A stretch of 64,000 bases of DNA. Source: Fratercula arctica (taxonomy: Eukaryota > Chordata > Aves > Charadriiformes > Alcidae). Positions 45,866 through 59,165 of the stretch are shown piece by piece (position 1 is the first letter of the stretch; each line of letters starts with the position of its first letter). The stretch is from the NCBI GenBank assembly GCA_947846985.1, contig CANTUZ010000008.1, forward strand, positions 42,178,817 through 42,242,816. The letters are read 5' to 3'. The notes beneath the pieces are model-generated. The model saw only the letters and a list, made by a program, of their open reading frames with translations, was not told where the DNA came from and made no database searches. The translations under genes and the position numbers were made by a program.

Positions 45866-46872
45866 TATTTACAATTCCTGATCTGTGTCAGGCAAAGAAT
45901 TCGTGGTGTGACAATTACTATATAATGTCTTGATGATCCCGTCACGTTTAAAAATAACGTCCAACCAGAAAATGTTGCCCATCTGTTTGTTAGGCGGGGA
46001 CCCAGCCCTGCCAGCGCTTCCCGTTGAGAGGCTTAGCTTCTTCCTACAAGAAGTCATCAGCCAGATGTAAGTCTCTGCGGAAAACTTCCCTTCTGCAAAA
46101 ATAAAATTAATAAACCAGGAAACTTGTGGTTTGCCCTGAAATGAAATGAAAATGTGACCTTTCGGATTATAACTCTGTATACTCTGACTACATTTGCATA
46201 TGTGTATTAACTATATATAACTTCTGGTGTGCACAAGAAACTTCAGTTTCTCATGTTGGAGTTACTCCAGTTTGGCACCAAAAACGCTTGATTATTTGTG
46301 CAGATGAAGAACACAATTGACTTGATGGTCCAGTGGTCTGAGAGTTTCTTATTCTTCAAAACAGAGGGTGAAACAATTGGGGGTGACGGCGGCAAAAGAC
46401 GAGGAGAATAAAATCACTGCTTCGGCTCTCTTTCTGGTTGGCAATGCTGTCCTATAAAGTGACAATGGAATTCCCATTGCTTTTTTTTGCTTGTTTGTTG
46501 TTTTGTTGGGTTTTTTTGCAATCTGATATCCAGCCGTCCAAGAGCTGTTGCCCTCTCCGGGTCTTGGCGTGAGTGGTGTAACTGGCATTAACAGCCCTCC
46601 ATTGCAGCAGCGTTGGCCAAGAAGACAAAAATAGATGTGCCCCAAAACTCCCATCCCTTCAGGAGATGTTTGACCGGCGTCCTTGCTTATGTAAAGTTTT
46701 CATATCTTTTGTCTCCCTCTTTTTCCAAACGGCTTTATTCATTCTGACTAGCGATCAGGCCCTGTTTTAGTAACTCGTGAGCCCCCGTTGTCCCCGCAAA
46801 GCGGAGAGGAGGACTTTGCATGTCAGAAACCTTTAGCAGTGGGCAGCGCGGGAAAGGTCATCGTCCAGCCCG
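45866..46872. other. Intronic stretch, no gene seen
   Basis: Mixed to AT-rich DNA with short T-rich patches near 46482-46517. No exon, RNA gene or repeat family is recognised. Confidence 0.45.
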
Positions 46873-46914
46873 TGTGATTTATGGGCCCTGGGCTGTGATT
46901 TATGGGCCCTGGGC
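46873..46914. repeat. Perfect 21-base tandem duplication
   Basis: Bases 46873-46893 are repeated exactly at 46894-46914. The unit contains GATTTATGGGCCCTGGG, so each copy has a GGGCCC palindrome. It looks like a recent local duplication. Confidence 0.97.
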
Positions 46915-49900
46915 GGCTGGGGCGCGTCCCTCCTCCTCCTCATTCCCTGCATACCTTTGTGCCCATGTCATCATTGTGCACTCTCCCTTGCTCCCCCTGT
47001 GGTATTATTACTATTTTTTTTTTTTATTTTATTTTTTTTTTTGGTATGAAATGAATGACGGTAACTGCCTCCTATAAACAAGTTTTGGGAAAAAGAGAGA
47101 TGTGAACTCCAGCGACCCGGGCGATGGGCGGTGGGGGCAGAGGGAACAATGTCGCCCTTGTCCCGCTCTCCCTCTCGGGCATCCGCAGCTCTCCCGGCCC
47201 TGGAAACCCGGCTCCATCCCGAGGACACGGGGCAGGCACGAGGGCATGGCACGCTGTGCTGGCCGGGGGCTTGGGAAGTCTGGCATGTCCCTGGCATCCC
47301 AATGATGTGGCACTCGGGATGGCACCGCATCCTCTGCACAGGTTTAGCAGCTGTGAGGGTCGGATCAATCCCTTTGTTTTGGCGTTTTTGTTGTTGTTGT
47401 TGGGTGTTTGCTGTTTTGGGGCAGTCCTGCAGACCAGCTAGACTTAACAAGATGATTCATAGCCATTTAGTCTCTGTTGTTATCGCATCGATTCTGCAAT
47501 CATCACTAAGAGGTCTCTATTACTATCTTTTTTTCCTTTGGCTTTCCGTAGGTTTTCTGCCTTCTGCCCCTCGTAAAGCCGGTAGCAGGCAACAAGAATG
47601 CTTTGAAATTACATTACAAGGACAGCAGCCAGCATGAATAGATTTTACTTTGATGAAGCTGCTCTGATTTACATTACCTGAAGATGAAGCCTTAACTGTT
47701 TGCTTAACTCCGGTACTTCTGTTAAAAAATAGCCCTCAGTGATATATTCCCAGTCATTACAAGAGAGAAGAAAGGAAATGAAAAGGACAGCATCTTTCCA
47801 CCTTTGACATTTTGTAGACAGAAAGAGGGTTTTTTTTTTTTTTCCTGGTTTAAAGCTGCATCGTTCCTTACTTCTTCCACAGGGGTTAAAACTTTTGTCT
47901 TCAACTTTCTATCTTATACGGGAAAGGAAACGGAGCTTGGGCTTGGCCTTGCAGGTAGCAAGAACACTTTATCTCTTCCTCGCCTGTGAGGACTGGGGTT
48001 TGATGTTTATATTCGATATATGGCTTTGGGAGGGTTGGCAGAGGCGTTCAGATGAGAGAGACTTTGTATGAGGCAGCTCCTCAGGAGGAGTATCAAAATG
48101 AGCTCCTTAGTTTTTAGCGGGTAAGGTGATAAATAGGATGGATTTTCAGTAGGGTAATTGTAATTGAACAAGGAATGTGTTTATCAAATGCAAATGATGG
48201 CAGAGGAAGGAATTAATGCATGAACACAGATGGAAAGAGTTGGGTTGTTATTGCAGAAATTTAAATAAAAGTGGTGCATCCTGTTGTGTGATGGGCCACA
48301 CGAACAAAACAGTCTCCAAAGAGCGTTCCTCTGGCTTTAATGGTCCTGTTAAATACGCCGCCCAGCCATTGCTGTCTCGAGGCCCAGGCTGCGCCGCTGG
48401 CGCTGCACCACGAAGGGCCGCTCAGATGGCAGGGTTTGGGGCAAGCCATGAAAATGGCAGGGACACGTTGGCAAGAACAGCAGAGCACTTGGTTGCGTTT
48501 AAAGCAAAACTGATTCCGTTCCTGACGAAACTCAGCATTTCAGCTTGAAAGATTGATTCGTTAGGAAACTTCCCTGGTCAGAATGTTTTGAACAGAAAAA
48601 CCTGTGGTCCTTCTCCTTTCCATGAAGGTGTTGGTATTGTCCGAGGAGGACAGTCTGGTCCACGAGAAAACCAAGTACCCGACAAACCAGTGAGGACTGT
48701 CATGAACAATTCGTGGAGAAACCAAGAGGAAAATTGCCTGCAACAGGAAAGGAAAATGGAAATCGGGTGGGATTTTTTTTGGTGACAAGATATGGAGTGA
48801 AGGTAAAAGAAGAGCAGACTGCTGTTACTACTAAGGCTTAGCATTAGCTGACTATAGTAGTTAACAAATAGGCCTAGTGTTATTGCTAATAACTTGATGT
48901 TAAGTACCAAATAAGAATCTGAGCAGGAGCACTAATTTCTCCTCCGTGCATCTGACCTCTCCAGTGGCGTGGCAGGCTTTGCACTGGTACGTTGTGGGTA
49001 TCCAGAGTAGTTAAGGGAAAAAAGGTGGAGATTAAATTGGAATTCGGACAGAAGAGATGCCCGCAGAGAGAAGTGTCATATAGATTTTGGTATTAAAAAA
49101 AAATCTAAGGTAATAAAGCGAGACACAGAAGTGGAAGAGAGGCTATAACCTCAATGGCCATATGCTACAAAGAACAAGCAGGAGGAGGATCAGCGTAGCA
49201 CAATATAAACTGCAAACCCTCTCCGCTGGGCTTAGCAGGACTTAAAATAAATGGGAAGATAATAAACAGCGCAGCAAAATACAACAGAAAAGAAAAATAC
49301 TCCAGAGCTGCTGAAGAGGTCAGCCGGCGGCTGCTTTAAAAGCCGTGATGAACAATTCCTCATTTTCCGAAGTTGTGATTTGGGGTCCTTGGTTTGTCCC
49401 AGGGTGCAGCACAGAGCGTGTACGAGCCGCAGAACTGAGGCAGGGGAGGGGGAGAGGTGTAACGTCCCTCAGCAATGACAGAAGTGGATATTCATATTTT
49501 CTTCATTTAAAGAAGAAAAGCCCATGGCTTGATATCTGGGGTTTTCCTATCGCAACCAGGAGTGCCTCAGTTTCCCCATCTGTAAAATTATACAGGCTTC
49601 TTCATGAAATGTGCTTTGGGATCCTGTCTATAAAAAGCTGCAGTGGGGACAGAGGAGGAACCTGACTGCACCCAGGAAACATTTGGGAGCAGAGCTAACG
49701 TGTCCGCTTGAAAATGTAACCCAAATTTCTGTGCTGCTGATGTGCCTGCATAAGGGAGGTTGTGCCTTCCCTGAGAAAGATGGTATTTCTCTTAATTCCC
49801 CGCAAGGGACAAGGTGATGTTTGCAGCATTAATGGGATTGTCTATCCGAGTAGGAAATGTAGGACTCTTAATCATGGGCCCTTTTTTCTCCTGCTTTTAC

Positions 49901-51480
49901 TTTGGTCCTTGATTGCTGCGCCGATATTTAACATTTGTCATAAGTTCATTTTAGCTCTGTCTCAGCTCATGTACTTGTTACTTGCTCTGTCGCTGATTTG
50001 AAAAGCACTCCCAAAATCACAGGGATTTTTCTGGCTTCGTAATGTTCTTTGAATTATGTGTTCTAAGAGATTTTCATGCATCACAGACTGTTTTTTTGGC
50101 TGTAAGTCAGAAAAAAATGTTCCTGGGGATGATGAGAGTTCACTTTTTCACCAATTTGCTTGTCTCCCAAATGCGGCAAGAAGCGTTTTTGTCGAGTAGT
50201 TGATTCCATCCTCCCACTCTCATCTGGCTCAGAAAAACGGCAATTACCCAAAATTCACACTTACCTTGTCACCTGTAGACAAGGCACCTCCGGTGCTACT
50301 CTGCGTTGTGTGATGGGCCGGTCTGCACCAACGCTGGGGTGGGGAATTGCCGGGGCTGGGAAGGACCCCGCGGATGGTCTGGGCTCCAACGTACCAGAAG
50401 GATGCAATGCTCATGAAGGGGTGTGCAAGCAGCGGCTGTGTACGGGTGTGTACGTACAAAATGGGCGGATATATGTGTGTGCAAGTTTCTGGGATCCTGT
50501 GCAAAAGCCTGTCTGGAGACCTCTGTGATCCCTCCTAGACTTGGTAGCAGTGAAGCTTCCTACCACCCACCGCCCTAAGAGCCAGAGCGCTGCTTAGGGA
50601 AACGCAGTATATTAAACAACAAATAATACATAAGGGGATTTCAAGCGTGCCCAGGTAGCTCCGAAGTTGTGGTCTGTGGTCCTGCTCTGGCAAGAGGCAG
50701 TGTTTGGGGAAGCCTTCCTCCTGCAGGCACTTCTGGTTCCGCTTGCTGCAGTTTTGGTTGGGCTCTTCCCAGCTGCTCTGAACCAGCGGTCAGCACATGA
50801 CCTGGGGCAAAAGCCTTTGTATTTCTTCCAAAGCTTTTAATCATCGCGGTGGTAACCCTGCTTGCTTTCCTTTTAATTTGTGGATTATTCGCACGTAGTA
50901 AGAAAGGCAGAATGTGTTGAATAAATTTTTCGTGATTAATGGTTTTGTCCAGAGTTATTGCTGGTGAAGAAGCGGGCATAACGGCAGTGTTTTATTTTTT
51001 GGCTGACACATAAAAGCAAGGGAAAGGCAAAACTTTTTTTTTTTAATTTAATAGAGAGTTCAGAATGTCTGTCTTCTTATTGGTGTTATTTTTAGGGATG
51101 TGGAACGAGCAGGTTGTAAATTGTGAGTAACTTAATTAGTTCTACTAAAACCTTTATTACTCTTTCTTATTCTCGTTCTATGAAAGTGATATCAAGGCAA
51201 ATGTTTGTGATCCTGAGTGCTGTGAGAAGGTGCTGTTTTTCAGACCTTCTGGCACAGTTTGTCAGCACCTCCAAAATTCTTTGTGATCCCAAAAGCCTGC
51301 ACTTCTGAAGCGCTCAGCTCTGCCCAGAAAAGCTGTGGCAAATGTTATTGATGCCAGGCAGTGGAGGGGAGTGGGTTGAGGTTATTAAAGAATTGGTTTT
51401 ATGGTTATTTTAGTGGTTATTTTAGTTATTTTGATTTTTTTTTTTCCCCTCAAGAACCTTGTTACATGGAGATCAGCAGC
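46915..51480. other. Intronic stretch, no gene seen
   Basis: Contains T runs at about 47017-47042 and 47830-47843, a GC-richer section at 47110-47340, and AT-rich low-repeat sections (about 48140-48200, 48820-48910) that could be regulatory. Short open frames are not protein-like. Confidence 0.45.
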
Positions 51481-52172
51481 ATAGAATCATGGAATGGTTA
51501 GAGTTGGAAGGAACCTTAAAACACATCTCGTTCCACCCCCTGCCCTGGGCAGGGACACCTCCCACCAGCCCAGGTTGCTCCAAGCCCCATCCAACCTGGC
51601 CTTGAACCCCTCCAGGGATGGGGCAGCCACAGCTTCTCTGGGCAACCTGGGCCAGGGGCTCACCATCCTCACACCAAAGAATGTCTTCCTCAGATCTCAT
51701 CTAAATCTCCCCTCTTTCAGTTTAAAACCGTTACCCCTCATCCTGTCGCTACGCTCCCTGATAAAGCGTCCCCCTCACCTTTCCTGTAGACCCCCTTCCA
51801 GACACTGGAAGGTCACTATAAGATCTCCCTGGAGCCTTCTCTTCTCCAGGCTGAACAACTCCAACTCTCTCAGCCTGTCCTCACAGCAGAGGTGCTCCAG
51901 CCCTTGGATCATCTTTGTGGCCTCCTCTGGACCCACTCCAACAGGTCCATGTCCTTCTTACACTGGGGGCTCCAGAGCTGGAGGCAGCATTCCAGGTGGG
52001 GTCTCACCAGAGCGGAGTAGAGGGATAGAATCCCCTCCCTCACCCTGCTGGCCACGCTGCTTTTGATGCAGCCCAGGATGCGGGTGGCTTTCTGGGCTGC
52101 AAGTGTGCAGTGACAGCTCATGTTGAGCTTCTCATCCACCAGCACCCCCAAATCCTTCTCTGTCCTTCTCCA
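51481..52172 (-). mobile_element. CR1 LINE, 0.7-kb 5'-truncated copy
   Basis: The longest transposable element in the window. On the + strand it begins with CATAGAATCATGGAATGG-type end repeats (about 51480) and continues with CCAGCCCAGGTTGCTCCAAG and the rest of the CR1 3' UTR. It then runs into the C-terminal coding part of ORF2 and stops at about 52170, where similarity ends abruptly. The structure (intact 3' end, 5' truncation, no obvious target duplication) is usual for CR1. The 3' 300 bases nearly match the copy at 36067. It cannot move on its own, since the endonuclease and most of the reverse transcriptase are absent. Confidence 0.96.
51785..52169 (-). pseudogene. CR1 ORF2 C-terminal remnant, frameshifted
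   Basis: The minus strand encodes a segment typical of the C-terminal end of CR1 ORF2, downstream of the reverse-transcriptase catalytic core. It begins near 52169 with [16 protein letters not shown], then [19 protein letters not shown], then [11 protein letters not shown] and [19 protein letters not shown]. An apparent one-base deletion near 51919 shifts the frame, so the open frame ends at 51909. Past that point the expected coding similarity continues in another frame to about 51785. The upstream part of that open frame (52170-52379) is unrelated flank. The fragment is non-functional. ORF2 normally encodes an endonuclease and reverse transcriptase for target-primed retrotransposition; neither catalytic part is present here. 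Confidence 0.93.
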
Positions 52173-53000
52173 CAATGAAGTGTGTTCAGTCACTGGCTCC
52201 GTTCGGTCCTGTTGCACAGCCCTGGTGAGGGGACGGACCCCCCCAAGGCCCTGAGTTGCTGTCCTGGTGGGCTGCAGATAACTCTGCTGGGGGGCTACCC
52301 TTGGCTGTTCATCCCAAACCGGGCTGCGGCCGATGTCTTTCCTCATATTAATGCTATTTGCTGGCAGTCCTGAAATCATCTAGTCTTAGTCTGACTCTCA
52401 CTCTGTCTTTCTTGCTGAAGAGTTTGTCCAGGGGGCAGGTTTTGATACCAAAATAACCTGTTCATCCCGTTATTTGGATCCCTGCGGTTGCTGGGAGGTT
52501 GGTGTTGGAAGGACCGATGCTTTGCTTTTATTGCTGCCGTTCTTACTTACTTCTAGTGGCAATACGCAGGTCTCCCTCTCTCTGTTGGTGTTTTGTCCCA
52601 GAAACTCATTTTTCATATGGTTCTTTTGGGGGAAAGCCTTTGAACCTTTCTTGTCCGGCCCGATCTGCAGCGCCGCTGCCGCCAGCCCCCCAGGGCTCAG
52701 CCTTTACAAATGGCACCAAAAAAGCACCCCCCAGCCGACCGCTTGTGTTTAATGAACTCGGTTGCCCAGCATGAAAACGCAGCTCACCCGAGCGCTGCGA
52801 CGGCTTCAGAAAAACAACGGGGGGGAAAAAAAAGAAAATTCCGTAATTGGATTCGATCAGGTAATCTCTCAGTGAAGCAACACGGGTGCTAATTACTGCT
52901 GTTGGTGACAGGTGGAGTTATCGAACTGTAATGCTGCTTTCAGGTTAAAAAAAAAAAAAAGGAAAAAAAAGAAAGGACTATATTTACAAAAAATAAGTTA
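52173..53000. other. Intronic stretch, no gene seen
   Basis: Mixed DNA with A-rich runs at 52823-52836 and 52947-52970. No exon is recognised. Confidence 0.45.
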
Positions 53001-53560
53001 TTTAACACTCAACGGGGTGCATCTCAGATAGCATTGCAGTACACCTATTAAATTTTTAGTGCCAGATTATGATTCACAGCCAGGGTACAGAAGTTGCCAA
53101 GCAGCATAACCCAAGCAACAATTATTAATTAATCAGGTGCTAGAAGTGCCTAAAGAGAGAGCAGTCGGCAAATGATAAGAGCCTCCCTGGGATACAATAT
53201 TCTATTTTTTCTTCTTTTTTTTTTTTTTTCCTAGATTGCAAATTAGTTAAAGCGTGTATCATAATGTGATGTCCCCTTAGCAGATATTGGATCCATTACT
53301 CTTTCTACCCATATTAATAAACCCATTGATGAATATTCTCATTCTTTAGACTGTTTCCAAAAATGATTTGCAGTTGTAAAACCATTTAACTCGGCAACTG
53401 TACGTGCTGCAAGGAAACTTTGGGAGATACTATAAATTATTTTGACAGATTTGAAAATGCTGTTTATATCCATTAGTCGCTATAAATGCCAGGATGTTGT
53501 GATTTGACTGCCTCATTCTTCCTTACTGAAAGAGGATGCGTGAGATAATTTTTGAAGTCA
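53001..53560. promoter_or_regulatory. Extended candidate conserved non-coding region
   Basis: Two low-repeat AT-rich blocks, about 53001-53205 and 53237-53555, separated by a T run at 53217-53229. They contain AATTATTAATTAATCAGG, GCAGTCGGCAAATGATAAG, CCCATATTAATAAACCC, GATTTGCAGTTGTAAAACC and TATAAATTATTTTGACAG. This is the longest stretch in the window with enhancer-like composition and no simple repeats. Conservation is an inference. Confidence 0.42.
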
Positions 53561-56500
53561 GTAAAGAATGAGGAAAAACTTCTTGTAGGAAAAAGAAAAT
53601 CAATCATCGGGTGTGTAGGTTGTAGGTAGTTTTAGTTTTCTCCCAGGGTTATCTATTAAGTTTCCCTGCAGGGAGGGACTGGTGGGTCTCTGGAGCATCC
53701 CCCCCGCCATCCCCCGAGCACGGTGCTGTGGGTGCAGCCCCTGGGAGGGGAGAGATGCCATTTCCCGTAGGGACAGTGGGGGTGTGGGGGCGCCGAGCCC
53801 AGCCAGGGCTGCCAGAGCTTCACGTACCTATTCCTTTATAAATGCCGTCACTGACAGGATTATTTTGGCAAAAAGAAACCTGTTTTTTAAAGCTTCCCAG
53901 TCTTATTTTCAGTGAGAAATAATGTATGTATTGGAGCTTATTAGCACATCTTGAATGGTCATTTCTGGTGTCACACTGGTTCCGTTTAGCTCATCATTTT
54001 CAGTGTAATTAGTTTGCTTTCAGGGACCTCTAATGCCTATGCATTTAAGAGTGGCTTGACCTCCTCTCAACTTGGTTTTCTTCTTTTTTTTAACCACTGA
54101 GTCAGGAGTATATGTGGGAGGACAGGGGGAAACCAGGGCACTGAGGGAGAAAGTCCCGTTCCTAAAGAACAAAGCAGCTTCTTTGAAGGATATATTAAAT
54201 ATAAACACTGCTAATAGCAGTAGCGCTCTTGAGGCAGAACACAATGCTGTTACCGCTCTGGCTGGACATCAGTTGGGGAGTTTATGACTGTCCTGTCATG
54301 CCCGTTACACGCGCTGCCATTTCTCCTTGCTGGAGGGGACGTGCCTGGAGCACGAGTTCACAGGTGAGGTGCGCTGCTCCGGTCGGAGCTGGGGACGGGC
54401 CTCCTGGTCCTACCTGGCGTTTGCGTTGCAGAAGTGCAGAAAAACCTGACATCTCCCTTGATGCAGTATCAGAAGATACCGTTTTGTGTTTCAGGGTCGA
54501 TATCTTTGGTTGCATTTTGGGTCTTCAGTTATCACTCGCATGTCCTTGTCTTTGGGTCCATGTAGGTCTTTAAGGGGCTGCTCTGGGAACTTGGTGGGTG
54601 AACTAATTGGGCTTAAAAAGAATACTTTTTTTCCCTTCTTTTTTTGTCCACAGTTGTTGTGAGGAAGCAGCTCAGGGTGGGGAGGGATAACTCCTTAATT
54701 CAGCTTTGCCATTAAATGCCTCCCATCATGCAGCTGAAGACTTTTCTTCCCACCTTACCTGTTACAGCTGAACTTGGTGGTTAATTCCTGCTGAAACAAG
54801 GGCTCCACAGTGTTTTTCCACGTACAAAGTCAGTGTACGTAGTTGCTGCCCCCAGGGCAGCTGGTCTTATGAAGGCATCACGTAGCTCATGGGTAGGGAT
54901 CGGGACTGAGAACTGGAGATGGGGCAGTGTTGGGCATGTCTGTCTTGTACTTTATGGTTTGTAGGAGCCCCTGCTGATGCACAACGCTTGTTTTGCTGCT
55001 TCTCCACAGCTTCGTTGGGAAACTTTAGTCCATTGGTATGTGTCACAACTTGGGAAGGCAAGTGTGTAAATTTTGTAGTATAGTTTCTCAAATACTTTCT
55101 TGTGATATGTGAAACTTGGTTGGGAAACCAAACCTCCTATGTTGAGCCTGGAGATGGGCTGGACCACACTCTCGGTGTATCATCAGTAATTTTTGGAGCC
55201 TTGTCGTGAAGCAGGCAGGATTCAGAGCTGAGAAGCTTCTGTGGTGGTTTGATACCTGGTATTTCTTGTGTGGGGGGTCCTGGGAATGGCAGTATGATCA
55301 ATGGTCATATCGTTTCTATCCAGCTGTCATTCTTGCTTTTCATTTGCAAATGAAGATGCAAGTAACCTGCTTTTTAACATATGGCCCATTAGCTGCCTCC
55401 TCCTATTCAGATGGTAATGTAGTGGGCCATTGGTGATTTAGCGCTCTGACTCGTAGGGAAAATAACAGATTGTTTACGCTGGTAATTACACTCATTTCCA
55501 TATCAATTGGTCCGGCTAGACCAGTGCCTTAAAATAAAAAACTTCTGTCAGGACAGTACGTACCCAAACCAGTTAATGGAAAAGCATTGTGTTTATCTTG
55601 GGTACTACTTGGAATTGTTAGGGAACCAGAGAAAGGGAGAAAAGGCGGTTTCAGATGAATCACGTATATAAAGAGTGAAGGCTTGGGGCCAGTTACAGAG
55701 TCCCAGCAGGCACAACGGACAGGAAGAATTTGATGAGGCTGAAAAAAACAATGACTTTGAAGGATTAGTCAGAAAATCCTGTTCTAGATCACTAGCAGAT
55801 AAAAGTCAGCAGGGGACTCTGGAGATCTATATATTTTTAATATGAACAGGGGTTCTGGCCTCCTGACTTCCCTGGCGTGGCAGTGATTCATACCAGTTAA
55901 GTATCAACAGCTTCCATGAATTATTTGTATTGTAGCCATATCAGAAGCAGCTGAGATCCTGCTGCTGTGTTTGATAGTCAACAAGAGTTTGTCATCAGAA
56001 CAGAAATGGCTTTTTGGCTTTTTTTTTTTTTTTTTTTTTAAGGGTTGAATGATAAATGGCTTATGCCCGTTGCAGGAGTTCTGGACCTGTAGTTGGCAGT
56101 GATTAGGTGGCTTGTGAAGATCACAGTTGATGCTGCTATCTGAGCTGAAGCTGTCAGAACAGAGGTTGTCAGAGGACGTGCTTCAGAAAGGTCAACAACA
56201 GCTGTCGGTTCACAACGTTAGTCCATCCGACCCTTTCCCTTCTTGAACGCCTTGCCATGTGGAGTTAGTAAAGGTGTTGAGCCTATGAACTAGTCAGACG
56301 TGTAGCAGAATGACAGTGATATATGGGACTGCAGGGCATAGTCTGCCCACAGAGGTTCACCAAGACTGCCGTTGAATATGAACAGTTGGACTCCACGTTG
56401 CTATCTGATGTACTGCTCGTGAGACTTTTTGTTTGGTTGCGTTTGGTTGGTTTGTTTGTTTTTGTGCGTTTTTTCATCTGACCTGGTCAACATGTGGCAG

Positions 56501-58955
56501 GTCTCAGCCCAAGCACTGCTCTCAGATGGGCGTTGAGTGTCCCAATGGGAAGGGGGCAACTGAGAATGGGAGCAGGAAGAACGATCGGGAGCTGGGGGAC
56601 AGGATATTCGGTGGAGGCTGGTTGCTCAGCATGCAGGGGAGACGGCAGACCTGGTGGCAGCTTTGAGGTTGCTGCAGAGAGGAGGAGATACCCACATCCA
56701 GAGTAGGCAGGACAGGGGGTGACAGCCTGAAACAGTAGCAGGGGACCATCAAGTTAGATATTAGGAAATACATTTGATCGGAAGGAGTAGTGACACGTGG
56801 GAGGCCCTACGTTGCTTAGGCCATTCAGGTATTTTACGTTAAACTTTGTCACTGCTGGTCCTCCTTTGTACTGTGGGGCAGTTGAAGTAGATATTGTCTC
56901 TGTTATACAGAAATCCAAATGCTTCTTGCAGGTGAGAAGAGGTGAGAGAGCAGACTGGAGGGGTGAGTTGGTAACAGACTGAGAAAAGGGATCCCAACAT
57001 TAATGGGAGCGGAACAGAGCCGGGAGCAGCACACGTCCCGGCTTTTCTCTGAGCCAAGAGCCGCGTGGAGCTTTGCAGCACTTTGCACGTGGGACACCAT
57101 GCGCTTGTTTGTGCCAGAGCTGCCGGGCAGGAAACTACTCACTTCTCAGTCAGTGAAGCTGGTGGTGGTACAGGAGAATTCAGGATTATTTAATAGCAAT
57201 CCATTCCAAATGAAAGAAAGAAGCAAACAGGGCCCAAATGGGCCCCCCAAACCACAAACCGAAGTTGCAACTCAAAAGTGTTTGAGCAGAGACAACAGGC
57301 AGACCCGCTGCTCGGCAGAAGGTGGAGGTCGGTGGGGTACAAGAGAGGCAGGTGGTTGCTGCGACTTCTGGTGCATTTAGTTCCCTGCAGATCCCGGGGT
57401 TGTCTTTGCTACGGGTTAATATTTGTTACATACCTCGTATGCAAAACATAGAAATTACATATGTCTATTCTAGATGTGATGGGCGCATTATATTTTGAAA
57501 TGGAAATGATCTAAAAGAGAAATAATACAAACCAAATAGGTATTACAATACAACTATTACAATTATTGTAACATGCTGTGTGCAGGTTTTTCCTTTTCCT
57601 CCCCATTTGGCTTCACAGCCATTTTTGGGAATAGAAGACAATGACTCAGACTTAATATTACTGTGAATGGAATAAAGACACTTTGTTATTAAAAAACCCA
57701 ATAGAGTACAGCTGAAACATCAATAAACATTTGTCCTGTGGTATAATGGCACAGGGCTGTACTTCTGAAGACGTGCAGAAATGCTCGTCAGCATTGCAAA
57801 TGCGGGAGCAGGTTTTATTTTGTTAAACGCTGGAAGGCGTGCGGCATCCGTCGGGGAATTTTCCACAGTAGAATATCTGGTCTTTTGTGGAGCTCGTAGA
57901 AGACTTAGCTCAAGGTACAGAAGTGCGTAACGCAATGTTTGGGACTCCTTTTTTGGTTTTGGACCATACCTGTTGAGGAGCTGTCATCTCGGATTTGAAA
58001 TGTATGAGATTTGGATGAGGTTGGGTAAAACTGATCTTTGTAGCGTAGTTAGTGGTTAGGGCACCGCCGTTGCTCTGGCAAGGTGATGCGGTGCTGGGTG
58101 AAGCATTGTCGCTTCTCTCTGTCCTGTTTTATCACCCTTTAAACAAGTGAATTTGAAAGATGTTGTTGGGGAAGTACCAGAACTGGGAAAGGGTTTTGTG
58201 GAAAAGGTTCCATTAACTACAGCTAATCAGGTAAACATCCAACCTTCAAATGCTGCTGCCTCGTGCCATAAATCTGAGGTCTAAAACAGAGGGGGGGAAG
58301 TAAATGCATTCCTTAAAATGAGTTACTTGAATAAATACAAGACTTGCTAATCAGGAGGAGCTGGGATAGTTGACTAATCTTTCTAAGAAATATTTTTTTC
58401 CACCCATTAGTATACTGTTTTTAGTAGAAAAAGGCAGAGGAAAATTTGGTTCTAGGAACAGCTGGATGGCACTTTCTGTGGTAGATGGTACGGTGGAGAG
58501 AGATTAACTAACTATTGCACCACAGAACGAAAGGCAAGTGGCACCATTTAATAAAAATGAAAACAAAAGATGATAAAGATCAAACTGAAAGCGTGAAGGG
58601 GTCCAGACTGCCATACAGAGCCGGTGCTGACTTACAGCGTGGGGATGCGCTACGGTATCTCACCTGGCATTTACTCTGACAGCTTGTACTTCACCTTTAT
58701 CCCTGTCTCAGCTCTGCCGCAAAACGCTTTCCCGTAGTTACCACTAAACTTATCTCACCTTGCGAGGAAAAACTCTCAGCTACAGCTCCCTGTGAGAAGT
58801 AGCCGATTACAAATAATTTAAAGATAAGTTTCAAACAACCTGTTAGCCCGAATGTCTCTGTTCTCGAGACACGCAGGTTATACGGCGGAAAACGTGCAAT
58901 AAAAAAATCTCAATGGGAAAGTACAGTCTCGCTCTACAGAAGCGATGTGTTCCTT
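53561..58955. other. Intronic stretch, no gene seen
   Basis: Mixed DNA with a T19 run at 56021-56039 and several AT-rich low-repeat patches (about 55440-55530, 57410-57560, 58200-58400). The longest frames (114 and 125 codons) have no recognisable domain. Confidence 0.45.
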
Positions 58956-59165
58956 TTCCTGCTCTCCGCTGGCTCCTCGGGAGCGGTTTGGCAGTAAGGA
59001 CTCACGCCTTTTCGCGTGCGTTTTCCCCACCGTCATCTGCAGGAGCCAAATGCGATGCTCTGCCGAAACACCGTGACTTCAACCGAGGCGGTCGGGCACG
59101 CGCAGCAGAGGAACGCTCTGGAGCTCGTTGTGGGCTGACGTGTGCGTTCCTGTGCGTGCTTAATG
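58956..59165. promoter_or_regulatory. CpG-dense patch inside the intron
   Basis: By eye about 19 CpG dinucleotides occur in about 180 bases (including CGCGTGCG and CACGCGCAG), in contrast to AT-rich sequence on both sides. A second, looser GC-rich patch follows at about 59335-59470. It is a candidate orphan CpG island, alternative promoter or non-coding RNA start. No convincing exon is attached. Confidence 0.35.

Noticed and set aside
51494..52066. 190-codon + strand frame over the CR1 copy
   Set aside because: It is antisense to CR1. The real coding remnant is on the minus strand.
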